51,271 bases of DNA from a virus: positions 1-51,271 of the IMG/VR virus record IMGVR_UViG_3300017917_000927. One strand, written 5' to 3'. Each line of letters opens with the position of its first letter. The first letter of the stretch is position 1. Shown one piece after another: positions 29,878 to 40,800 of this stretch. The translations under genes were made by a program, and so were the position numbers. The notes beneath the pieces are model-generated. The model made no database searches, was not told the origin of the DNA, and was given only the letters and a program-made list of their open reading frames with translations.

Positions 29878-32800
29878 CAAGCGCCTCCAAAGGATGTCAA
29901 CATACCTAACACAGTGTAAGTGTCAGTGGCTGTACATAATATGCTGAAAGTTACCACATCGGTTCTGCTGGCATTACCTGAGGGTGCGGATGATGCTCCC
30001 TGCCATAAGATAGTCTGTGCAGCACCTGCAATCTGAACAGCAGTACACATTCTTGCTGTTACTCCCTGTACTAATACCAGGGTAACTGATGTGGCTTCGC
30101 CTGCGGATAATCCAAGGTTGGTAAAGTTAGCGGTAAAGCTCGCTGAGATACTGCTGTGATAGAATAATCTATTTGTATTAGCATTGTGTTCTACAACACC
30201 AGTAGCAGAAGTCTTGCTTTCGAATGGTTCTTCTAATGCTGCGCCACCACCGCCACCTGAACCGGTGATAGTAATATTACCATCGGCGTCGGATGCAGTG
30301 GTTATGCCTCCTGCACCTATGAACTTGATGACATTGTCTGAAGACACTAATTGTTGTGTAGAATCGTCTGCTGCTACATAGAACTGATATGTGCCTCCTA
30401 AGTTTGGTTTGTCTGTTAAATCATTATAACTACCGCTAAAGAATGAGGGCTTGTTAGTTACATTGTCCCAAGCCACGCCACCAGTCCAGGCGGTGCTTTG
30501 AACTGTGCTGTCTGGGAATGTAAGTTTTCCAGTAGGATCAAATGTCCAGATTCTCGCAGAACTGTCCGCAGCATCAACTGTGATTTTTACACTTTCTGTA
30601 GAAGTTAGATAGACATCACCGTCGGCAGCTTTGAGTTCTATGGCGTTGACATCACCGGCATTATTTCCTGCTGTAGAACCAAATATTAGTTTACCGTTAG
30701 TAGGCACACCGCCGGCAATATAACTTAGACTCTGATCGTTGCCGTCGAGAATAAGATATTTTCCGTTAGTACTGTGTGTAGTACCTATGTAGAAAGATCC
30801 AGTGTCTGATGCTAATAGATTCCAGTTTAGTGTTATAGTGTCGCTGCCTATGACATTGTCACTGAATTCCCAAACAAAACTGTTGGTAGTGCCAGTAGTG
30901 GTAGTTGGCATAGTAACAGTTTGTCCAGCGTAGTTGGCACCGTCTGGGAATGTTAGTTTTCCATCTTCACCAAACTGCCATCTGCGCAGTGTAGAGTCAG
31001 CGAGATTGATGTCAATGTTGATATTGCCTTCGCTCTTGATATCACCGGGAATGGTTAATGTACCATCATCTCTGTAAATCCACTTTTTATTAAATCCTGC
31101 TGCGATAGTTGTACCAGTATTAGTGCCATAGGTTTGCAGATACAGACCGTCCGGCGATGTTCCACTACCTTGAATAGTTTGGATCTGTGCAGTTGCAGTA
31201 CCAACATTTCGCCATTCTATAGTACCAACTTGAGAGTTGCCGCTGTCAACAGGCATATACAGGGAGCCGTCCCAGGAGAATCTAAATTTCCGTTCTGTAT
31301 CAGTACCTACACTGTGAGTCACAATTTCTACACCGTTAGAAATAGTAGCGTATCCGCCACCACCTAGTGACACCATATCAGCAAATAAAGGACCTTCTAT
31401 TTTTAGGAAACCGTCAGTGGTATTGTTTTTAAAATAACCACGAGGTAGTGTTAAATCGCCATTAGCACCAAATGTCCAAGTGTTATTGCTGGTTGAATAT
31501 ACTGGGAAGTTGATGCTGACAATGCCTGTTTGATCAGCTGGCAATGTTGCATCGATCCTACCACTGACTCTACCCCAGGTTGGGTTAGCAGGATCGCTTT
31601 GACCAGTTGCTGAAAATCTTTGTGTCAATGTTCTGGTTAATGTTTGATTTCCGCTACCAGTAGAATATGTTACAATTACAGTTCTACCTAATGCTAATCC
31701 AGTTAGATATGTCTGAAATGCTGATGGACCAAACAAGGCAAATTCAATTTGTTCGCTGTTACGCTGATACCAACCTGCTATAGCATATCCTACTCCTGGA
31801 TCTACATCGGTTGAAAAGTCTACGGTATTAGTATAGCTGTTGTTAGTAGTCACAGTTGCACTGGTATTAACAGTAGCATCACTATCTATGACCTGTGTGA
31901 TAGATTTAGCAAGTTCAGAATTAGGAACAACACCACTAACACCATCTACTAACAATGTTGAGTCGTCAGCAAACACTGAACCGGTTACATCACCATCCAG
32001 TGAGGTCTGTGGTCCAGTATAGGCTGTGGTCTGTGTAGTCCCATCTCCAAATATAATAGCACCGTTAGCAGCACTGTCTAAGATAAATTTTCCTAGAGTG
32101 TTAACATCTCCGCCAAACTTACCGCCGCTTTGTACTACCAACCAACCTGGATAATCTGTGTTCAGACCACCATTGTTGGAAGGCATACCAGTACCGATAA
32201 ACAAGCTGCCTTCTACCGCAGCACTCATAGTGCCGGAGCCATTGGCAGCGAATGTGAATAGGCTGTTAGTAGCACTAGAACTGGAACGATAAACACCTGC
32301 TTTGTCTATGCCTGCCTGTGCCACACCAGTAGGACCAGACCAATAGTAACTGCCTGATCCCCCGTCTACGGTGAGATTCGAACCATTACCGATGTTAAAG
32401 GCATTCAGGGTTGGAAAGCTCTGTAACAATACCACAGCACCCGATCCCGAATATGATGAGATGCTGTTTCCCTGTATCTGGAAAGTGTTGTTCTGACCTG
32501 TCTGTATGTTTATGGTTTTATTGGTAAAGGTATCCGAGCTTGATGCAGTGATGCCTGAGCCAGTGATAGTGATATTACCTTCTGCATCAGATGCAGTGGT
32601 CACTGTGCCGCTGCCTATGAATTTGATGACTTCGTCTGATGATATTAATCGCTGTGTGGAATCATCAGCAGCCACAGAAAATTGATATGTGCCTGCGAGA
32701 TTAGGTTTGTCTGAGAGATCATTGTAGCTGCCTGATGTTGCTACAGTAGAGAATGTAGGTTTACCTGTGATATCTGTCCAGGCCGTGCTACCGCCACCGC

Positions 32801-33317
32801 CACTTGGGGTGCCATTGACCCAAAACCCGCCTGCCCATTGCAAAGTATCCCCGACCTGAGGATCGCTGACAATTACATCATTTACATTTAAATTTAGACT
32901 GATGTAATTTCCGTTGTCCTGGACTAGGCGATTATTGTTTATTAAAATTTCACCGTTAGCATCAACTTTTAAAGAATTGCCACCTAGATATATGGTTGAG
33001 TTGCTGACATACAGACTACGCCAAGGTTTAGCAGAAGACCCTAGATCTCCACCGTTGGCAGTCTGTGGCAGTATATCTCCGCCTACGGTTAAGTTGCTGG
33101 TAACAGTGGTTGCACGATCTACAGTTATTGATGAACTGTCATCAGTGCTAATTGTACTGCCTAAGAATGTCAGTGCGGTATCTTGTCCTGTATCACTAAG
33201 ACCCACAGCTTCATACAATTCAGTAAAGTTGGCATTTACCTTTTGGAACGCAGCACGTAGGCTGTCACCTTTCTTGTCATTAGCTGATGCACCTACGTTT
33301 ATTGATTGTTTTGCCAT
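29877..33317 (-). CDS. Large tail-fibre protein with KVNxNF module and internal repeat
   Basis: 1146 residues. The N-terminal docking module SINVGASANDKKGDSLRAAF-QKVNANFTELYEAVGL is followed by repeated fibre-type segments (GNLTVGGDI..., DGTLTIPGDI, DGKLTFPDG). A roughly 72-residue block occurs twice, about residues 180-253 and 950-1019, both containing GTYQF-x-VAADDSTQ and IKFIG then TTASDA-GNITITGSG. GSVFADDSTLLVDG is shared with the next fibre gene. The C-terminal 120 residues are a different beta-rich end. It is probably a trimeric long fibre. Large parts of the gene have raised GC, suggesting exchange of the distal fibre part. Confidence 0.8.
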   Translation of the reverse strand: MAKQSINVGASANDKKGDSLRAAFQKVNANFTELYEAVGLSDTGQDTALTFLGSTISTDDSSSITVDRATTVTSNLTVGGDILPQTANGGDLGSSAKPWRSLYVSNSTIYLGGNSLKVDANGEILINNNRLVQDNGNYISLNLNVNDVIVSDPQVGDTLQWAGGFWVNGTPSGGGGSTAWTDITGKPTFSTVATSGSYNDLSDKPNLAGTYQFSVAADDSTQRLISSDEVIKFIGSGTVTTASDAEGNITITGSGITASSSDTFTNKTINIQTGQNNTFQIQGNSISSYSGSGAVVLLQSFPTLNAFNIGNGSNLTVDGGSGSYYWSGPTGVAQAGIDKAGVYRSSSSATNSLFTFAANGSGTMSAAVEGSLFIGTGMPSNNGGLNTDYPGWLVVQSGGKFGGDVNTLGKFILDSAANGAIIFGDGTTQTTAYTGPQTSLDGDVTGSVFADDSTLLVDGVSGVVPNSELAKSITQVIDSDATVNTSATVTTNNSYTNTVDFSTDVDPGVGYAIAGWYQRNSEQIEFALFGPSAFQTYLTGLALGRTVIVTYSTGSGNQTLTRTLTQRFSATGQSDPANPTWGRVSGRIDATLPADQTGIVSINFPVYSTSNNTWTFGANGDLTLPRGYFKNNTTDGFLKIEGPLFADMVSLGGGGYATISNGVEIVTHSVGTDTERKFRFSWDGSLYMPVDSGNSQVGTIEWRNVGTATAQIQTIQGSGTSPDGLYLQTYGTNTGTTIAAGFNKKWIYRDDGTLTIPGDIKSEGNINIDINLADSTLRRWQFGEDGKLTFPDGANYAGQTVTMPTTTTGTTNSFVWEFSDNVIGSDTITLNWNLLASDTGSFYIGTTHSTNGKYLILDGNDQSLSYIAGGVPTNGKLIFGSTAGNNAGDVNAIELKAADGDVYLTSTESVKITVDAADSSARIWTFDPTGKLTFPDSTVQSTAWTGGVAWDNVTNKPSFFSGSYNDLTDKPNLGGTYQFYVAADDSTQQLVSSDNVIKFIGAGGITTASDADGNITITGSGGGGGAALEEPFESKTSATGVVEHNANTNRLFYHSSISASFTANFTNLGLSAGEATSVTLVLVQGVTARMCTAVQIAGAAQTILWQGASSAPSGNASRTDVVTFSILCTATDTYTVLGMLTSFGGA
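30261..30470 (-). repeat. Internal fibre repeat, C-terminal copy
   Basis: It encodes residues about 950-1019 of the 1146-residue fibre protein and is similar in DNA and protein to 32559-32780. The shared core covers SYNDL-DKPNL-GTYQF and IKFIG, then TTASDA-GNITITGSG. It probably reflects a duplicated fibre domain. Confidence 0.75.
32559..32780 (-). repeat. Internal fibre repeat, N-terminal copy
   Basis: It encodes residues about 180-253 of the 1146-residue fibre protein. The copy is diverged from 30261-30470 at synonymous and some amino-acid positions (for example SDEVIKFIGSG versus SDNVIKFIGAG), so the duplication is old. Confidence 0.75.
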
Positions 33318-33328
33318 TTATCGCTCCG

Positions 33329-34840
33329 TTATACTAATGCTGCTATTCTTGTTTGGAAGTCACTAAAACTAGTACTTGCCGCTACTAGTGATTTAAAATC
33401 ATTAAGAAGAATTAATTTACTTCCTCGAACTAGTAATTGATTATTAACTGTTAAATCGTTTTCTACAACTACATCTGATTCAAATTTCATTAACGGTGTA
33501 ACTACAATCTGTGATGAATCTGCACTATCGATTAAGTTAGTAAACACGTTACCTGTAATTGTACCAACAAAATTGTCAGTAGTTAATGTATTTGTGTTAG
33601 GATTATATGTTAAAGATGTATCAGTTCTTACATTTTCGTTTCCTGTAGTTGCATCAACAAACGTAACATAGTGTGTGGCTGCTGTAGTATTTGTTGCTAC
33701 TAACGTGACAGTTGTGGCTATTCCTGCAGTTCCAGAAATGTCTCCTGTTACATTACCAACAACTAAACCTGTAAATGTTCCCTGCACTACTTCCGCTGGA
33801 ATTCTGCCACCCGGTCCATCGACTAACAAAGTTGAGTTATCTGCAAACACAGATCCAACAATGTCAATTCTATTGTTTACCGCAATAGTTAATGTGTCGT
33901 TTACTGGATTGTTTGTTAAGGTAATTCCGTAACCTTGACTAAAATTAAATGTATCTGATATGGAATCTGCTACAACATCGTTGGCAGATAAATCGCCATC
34001 AATGTGAAACGTTGTGAATGCCGCAGACGGAGCTGTTGTTGGGTTAAAAGAAACCTGAGAAATTCCTGTAGCAGTATCTGTTGATACCGAAATACCAAAT
34101 CCTGCCTGAACTCCTAAAATACCTGTGTTAGTAATTTTAATGCCATCACCGGTTGAATTATCAATATTGATACCATCGCCGATAGTTCTGCCACTTGGCA
34201 ATGCAGTAGTACTAGTTAAACTTCTAACACCGGTGTTAGTAACAGTTATATTGCCAGTTGCAGAACTAACACTTACTCCTAGTCCAGCAACTAACCCTGT
34301 AACACCTGTGTTGTTAAATGTAATGCTTTCGCCAGCAGAATCAACTACTAACTGCATTGCAGTACCTGAATTTAAATTCAATGTATCAGCAAAATCATTA
34401 GCAACTACTGATTCTGAATTGTCAACCTGCGCTGTTTTAAAAAATGTTTTGTCTGGATCAATAATTAAACTAACACCGATGCCCGTTGCCGGGTCTCCGC
34501 CTATTGTTGAATTTGCTGGAAGATTAACTGTTAAGCCTACACCTTTAATTTGTGCAGAGCCTGCCCAAAGACCGTTTAATTCTGATCCTGCAATGTTGCT
34601 CCACTCGCTGGTATAAACGCTTTTCCATCTATAAGTTGAACTACCTAATTGATATGTATTTGAAGTTGCTGGACTAACATTAGTGTTTAATGTTTCAAAG
34701 TCGATAGGAGTTAATCCTGAACCCGTTCCAACTGTAGCTACTAAAATATCAAAGTTTTCGTTGACCTTAGTAAATGCATCGTGCACCTCACTCCACAGTA
34801 ATGGAGGACGTCCCGGTGTTATATTTGTATTGAATGCCAT
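33329..34840 (-). CDS. Tail-fibre protein with variant docking module
   Basis: 503 residues. The N-terminus FNTNITPGRPPLLWSEVHDAF then TKVNENFDILVATVG is a variant of the shared module. The body is made of fibre-type repeats (VGLGVSVSSATGNITVTNTG and similar; SSTALPSGRTIGDGI). GSVFADNSTLLVDG-x-GGRIP is shared with the 1146-residue protein. The C-terminal end (QLLVRGSKLILLNDFKSLVA, SFSDFQTRIAALV) is helical and probably ends in a short coiled coil. It overlaps the 2254-residue gene by a TAATG arrangement. A structural fibre role is well supported by composition. Confidence 0.75.
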   Translation of the reverse strand: MAFNTNITPGRPPLLWSEVHDAFTKVNENFDILVATVGTGSGLTPIDFETLNTNVSPATSNTYQLGSSTYRWKSVYTSEWSNIAGSELNGLWAGSAQIKGVGLTVNLPANSTIGGDPATGIGVSLIIDPDKTFFKTAQVDNSESVVANDFADTLNLNSGTAMQLVVDSAGESITFNNTGVTGLVAGLGVSVSSATGNITVTNTGVRSLTSTTALPSGRTIGDGINIDNSTGDGIKITNTGILGVQAGFGISVSTDTATGISQVSFNPTTAPSAAFTTFHIDGDLSANDVVADSISDTFNFSQGYGITLTNNPVNDTLTIAVNNRIDIVGSVFADNSTLLVDGPGGRIPAEVVQGTFTGLVVGNVTGDISGTAGIATTVTLVATNTTAATHYVTFVDATTGNENVRTDTSLTYNPNTNTLTTDNFVGTITGNVFTNLIDSADSSQIVVTPLMKFESDVVVENDLTVNNQLLVRGSKLILLNDFKSLVAASTSFSDFQTRIAALV

Positions 34841-37800
34841 TATGTTCTCCCTACTGCAATTTCAATTGTACCAATGTGATCACTGTCATAATCTTGTAGT
34901 GCTTTACCAACCACAGTTCCAACCTTAACGTCGTCGCCGCCGGCAATTGCAACCCCTGGGGTTCTTGCTGTCACTAACATATCTCCTTTGCGTATCTTAC
35001 CAACTACGCGACACGGAACACGACCTTGTAGCGCAACTAGATTTTTAAATCCAGGACAAGCATCGTACATTACAAATGCTGCTGTGTTTGAAACAACACC
35101 AGCAACTCGTTTGTCGCCTTGCTGATTAGTTACAGTTACTTCTTTATCCCCACCAAACACTAGCACTGTACCTACTGGGTAATCTTTGTCACCCTCGTAG
35201 TATTCAGCTAAGTCAGCGGAATAAGTTGCTTGTAATCTTGATTCGTTTGGACTAGTTCCAGTCAATGTCCAACGACCTGTAATAGTACCAGCAGTAGTAT
35301 TACCGCCTGTGGTAATTGCAGTTACCTGGATACTTGATGCTGTAATTGGTGCAGCACTTAGACCGTTCTGTGTTCTAAAACTATGTGCATCGTTATCATA
35401 GTAAGTTACTTTGTCAGCAGCTAAAGAACCACTACTTACTAACACACCGCCTGCTGAACCGAAGCCGTATAGTCTAATAAATCCACCAGTAGCAGTTGTA
35501 GAACTATCTAATGTTAGATTATTATCAATTTTAATTTGACTTAGATCTGCAACTCTAGCACCAAAGTCACCGTTGCTGTCACGAATAATTAATTTGCTTA
35601 CTTCTGGAGCAGCCGCAGTTCCTGCTGCCGCTTCAATCATAGTGTAGTCCGCATCTGAAGTATTACTTCCTGATGATGTTCTACGTAAGAATCCAGTTGA
35701 GCTATATTGTGATTTTTTAATACCTAGACCGTCGTTAACCACAGTGCTAAAGTCAACTTGCGCAACGTTGGCAGTTCCAAGAGTAGCGTTACCAAGAACT
35801 TTCTTAGTACCAATCTGTTCAAGTTCAGCAAGTGTAGTTCCGTTGTCTTTGAGTGTTACCCAACCATCTGTTACTGTGAATATTGCCGAGTCAAAACTTG
35901 ACAATCCTCTATCAGCTTGTGTAATTCCAGCAGCGTTTGCTCTGGTAGTAGCAGCGTTCATTGCTAGTTTACTTTGAACAATTGCAGCATCTGATTTAAT
36001 GTCAGCATTAATAATTGTGTCAGGATTAATTTGAACATCAATTTGATTTAACGCACTATCAACACCAGTGGTTAAATTAAATGTAACATCACCAATTACA
36101 GTAGCATTAACGGAACTGTTTCCTACGCCAGTAAACACTAATAAATCGCTGGCGTCAACATTATTGCCGCTGAAGTTTTGGAAATTATTCCAGGTTAAAC
36201 TTCTTAAATTAACAGCATCTTGTGGATTAGTTGCATCTGTAAGATTGATAATTTTATTATTATCAAGGTTCATACTAGCTTTCATAGCCAGTTGTCCATC
36301 AAGGGACATATAACCACCACTTACTGTTGGAATTAATTGTGATGATGTTACAGGAGCACCGTCGTGTGTTAATCCTAATCTACGTTCAATATAGATACGT
36401 GTAGCGTTTTCTGTTGGAACAGTATCTGTAGCATTGTCTGTAAATGCAGAGTCTGTTGAGAATTCACTAACTGGAACACCACGTTTGAAACCAATACCGT
36501 CTAGGTTACTCAAAGCAATTGAGCTTGAGAATGTTACAGTACCAGTACCTTGGTCGACCTTAAAGTAAGGACCAACTTTAAAGTTACCATATTGGTCAGT
36601 GGTCACATAGAACACACGACCTACATCGCGTTCGTCAGTTTCGGTGTCTTCGTTAAGAGCATTAACTGATTGACCGTAAATTTCTTTTGGATAGTTTGTA
36701 TCAGCGTATGATCCAGTACCAATTTCTAATAAATCGTGTGATGTAACACGAGTCAACGAAATACGAATTGTTAAGCTACCTGTAGCTCCGTTTGATCTAA
36801 TAGGTACCGCAGATTTAACTGTGTATGATGAACCATAGGCAATCACACTATCGACTAACGGACGACTAAGATTTACTCGAGCATACGGTTCGTTGGTTAC
36901 AGTCTCAGGCTCATAATCAGTAATTATATACTCTTCGCCTTTGAACATAAACTTAGAACCATCAACTCGAGAAATCTCCAACGAGCCAACTGGTACAACT
37001 GCAAATGATGAATCTCCTGCACGTCCAGTTACCTTACCAACTTTAACTGTGCCTACAGTTGTTCCAGAAGTGTCAACAGCAGTACCTCCAGGAGTTAAAC
37101 TGATTCTAAATACATTGGCACCGAGTCCGGTTGATAGAACGTGATAGTTATAAAGTGTACTCATTCCAGTTGGAAGACTTCCGCCAGATGACACTGTAAA
37201 TTTAATAACATCTCCAGCATTAAATCCGTGAGTGTTTAAATTAATTTCAGTTGGTGCACCAACTGTAATTGTACAGGTAGTACCAGTAGGAGTAGTACTA
37301 ATAAACTCACCAGGTTGCCATAATGTCAAATCAACGTAATTATAGTTTTCTCGAAGATTAGTTTTTGTTAAACCTTCCAACGCATAAGTGTGTATTCCAG
37401 ACCCAGCAGTTGTAGTATTAATTACATTACCTGATCTAGTAGCCGATATACTAAAATCAGTGTTAGTTAACCCATCAGATATAACATAATAGGTAGTGCC
37501 AGATACTAATGGACTAGGTAATGCTCCTGATGTTAGAAAACTAACAGTGTAATTTTCTAAAAGTTTGTGAGTTTTCTTACCTTTAATAGATAATCCAGTT
37601 CCGTTAACTAGTGCGTGTACTGAACCTCCGGGTGAAGTTGAAACAGTAAACTGATTGTATTCTGGAACACTAATAACATAATAAGGAGTTCCTTGACCAA
37701 AACCATTAGCAGTAGATGTTGGAATAAATTGATCGCCAACTCTTAATTTATGATTCTGAGATGTAGTACAGACATTAGTATCAATTGTAGTAACAGTTGC

Positions 37801-40800
37801 TAATACATTCAATACCGCTGGACTACCATTAGAAATTAATACCTCGTATGGACCATTACTATCAATGTACGAACTAAATTGTAAAACACGATAAACAGTA
37901 TCTTCAGTTTCTCTTAGTTTTAAACCAGTAGATGGTCTAACAGCAACTTCTGCTAGGTCACCAGTCAATATAATTTGACCGTTCTGTCTTAGAGTCATTA
38001 CAACATCGTTAGCAACGTCATCATACAAACCTTCTGAATCGGCTGCTCCTGTTCCTGCTGATAAATTTAATCTAGCTACACCGGCTGGTAAATCTGCTGT
38101 TGACACAGATGTTACAGGATAACGATAGATTATTCCTCCGTGATCAATTTCTAATTCAGCATTGGCTGTAGGAGTATAATCATATTTGTAAACATAGATA
38201 AACAGTCCGCCTACAGTATTAGCAAAGCTCGGACTAGGATAATAACATTTTACTTTTTGCGAAAAGTCTTCATAGACAGTTGTTGGGGTTGGCACTTCTA
38301 ATGGATCAGCACCTTCTGCAACCAGCGCATAGATACCGTGCGCACTTGAACCACCTACAGAACGAATCTGACCACCATTTAATGAGTAATATGAAATATA
38401 GCAATAGTAAGTAAACATACTTACTAATTCTATTAAACCGCCGTTCTGTGCAATTGCGCCGTAACCCATATCGTTAATTTGGGTAAAGTCGTTGGCCAAC
38501 ATTGATCTGTTACCAGGCATTAACAATTCGTATGTGCGTTGATAACTAATTGTTCCAGTACCGGTGCTTGTGGTATTAACTTTAACAATAGATCCAAATG
38601 TTGCGGTTATATTAAATGTGTTATTTGTAAGACCGTCACCGGTTACATAATATTCTTTGTTTGCTTGAATTCCGTTTGGTAGTGTTCCTGTGCTAGAAAA
38701 TACAATAATAGAACCAGCTTGTAATCTATGATCTGTTTTTGTAATTACCGCAGGTGAACCAGAACTTACTGTACAGGTCTGTGCACCGGCTGATCTAGTA
38801 AACGGAGTTGTTTCATCTAAAACAAATGTAGCTGTTGATCCGGAAGGACTGTATACAAAATCTCGTACATAGTTAACACGATATACTGTATCATCAACTA
38901 AAAACGAAGCAGGCAATGCTGGGAATCTATCTAAATTAGTTACAGACAGTCGAGTAAATGTTCCATCACTGGCTGAATGTTTAAATTGCAAGTTACCAGC
39001 AAAGCCGTCAACAAACATACCACCAGCAAATGTCTGTGCATCAATTGATCTACTGAAAGAAGCACATTCCTGGAAGTACGGAGATTTAGCAAGAATTTGA
39101 CCTGTTGGATCAAGAACACCCATAAATCCGCCGTGATCTTGACAGCTAATTGCTTGCCAACGAACTGCATCGTTAGCAAGGAACACGTCCATATCTTGGT
39201 TTTCTTTAGGCTGATTTACGCTACCGTATCCTGGACCTGACTCATCAATAATATCTTTAATTGCCTGAACCAATGCAGTAATAACAGCATCTGCTCCGCT
39301 TTCTGATTGATATGCGGAATCAATAACTTGTGGATACAAAGTTTGATAAACTGTTGTGATTGCAGTATTATCGATAATGCTTTGCATTAATGAATCTAGT
39401 TTTGTTAATACTGCTAGATACTGTGACAGCTGAGATGTAATAGCAACTAAGGCGCTGGCACTTTGATAATATTTTAATGCAGCTGACACTGTTCTATTAT
39501 AGTCACCATATTTTAAATCGAATACAATAGCATCGACGATAAGGCCAGCATCTCTCTTACACAATGCTTCGTTGTAATCGAATGTAGGACTAAACGGAGT
39601 AACACTGTTTGTAATATTATAATTCATCCAAGCAATGATTTCTTCTTGAATAAATGATCTGTTTAGATCTAATAGCGCAGCAGCTGAATCAAAATCGCCT
39701 TTGTTATTAATTTTTGGATAAACAGGAGCACTGCTATCTAATAGATAATGATATCCATACAAGTCAGATGCAGTGGTTAATCCGTCAACAGTTAAGTCTC
39801 TACGGAATTTTTGGAAGGCCCAAGGAGAACTAGAAGTTCCTGGTCTCGGTCTAATAATACAACGTCTAAATTCGTCACCAACAATAGAACAGTTCTGTGG
39901 AACCTTCAATGGATAATTTTCGTAGTATTCGCCGCTTTCTACTAAAATACTAATTTGAATATTTTTAGAAACATCACCGTAGGAAATAACTTCGTCAATT
40001 TCAAAAGCACCAAATTTGATATCTACATCGAATATCTCATTACCGTCACTATCTAGTTGACCGCTATGTGATAGAATCTGAGCAAGAGCGCCGGTAGTCT
40101 CACCTCTTAGGTACAGACCTTCTCTAATGTCTCGACCTCTAATTGCTTCTGGAGTATTAGTGCTTACATCGCCAGTGTAGTCTGTGCGATATCCTTCGGT
40201 TTTAATTGTAAATCTTGGAAGGTCAACAGTTAATGTTGGAATCGAGGTAAACCCTGTACCTCTATCTGTAATAGTAATACTTGTTACAATACCGCCTGCA
40301 ACTACCGCAGTACCAAATGCACCGCTGCCGCCCCCTCCGGTAATACGTACAGAAACTAAACTGTAGCCTGTACCACCGTTGGTAATTGATACGCTATTAA
40401 CTTTGTATGTTAAATCAAATGTTGCTGTGTTTGTTCTAGCAACCCCAACCGGTGCAGCTGATGTAGTAATCTCTGTTGCAACATTAGATGACCCTGGCAA
40501 ACTAGTATATGAACCAGTGGAGTTAATTCTATAAGTTACAATATTGCCTGGAGTAGTATTTGTTGTTAATACTTCGATGAAACATTCCGATCCAACAGAT
40601 GTCGGAGTTCCGCCTACAACTTTTAAAATGTCTCCAGGATAATAGTTAGTACCAATACTGTTTAATGTGGCAACATCCACACTCATACGAACAGCACCAA
40701 TAAATCCTGTTCCGGAAGTTGGGCTAGTTGTAATAGCATTCAAGGTACATTCTGATGCACCATTGTTATAGGTTAATACTTTTTTGTAAGGACCTATTTC

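Noticed and set aside
34125-34616. A 163-codon plus-strand frame opposite the 503-residue fibre gene
   Set aside because: Low-complexity Val/Leu/Pro/Ser translation typical of the antisense of fibre repeats. The minus-strand frame is far longer and shares modules with neighbours.
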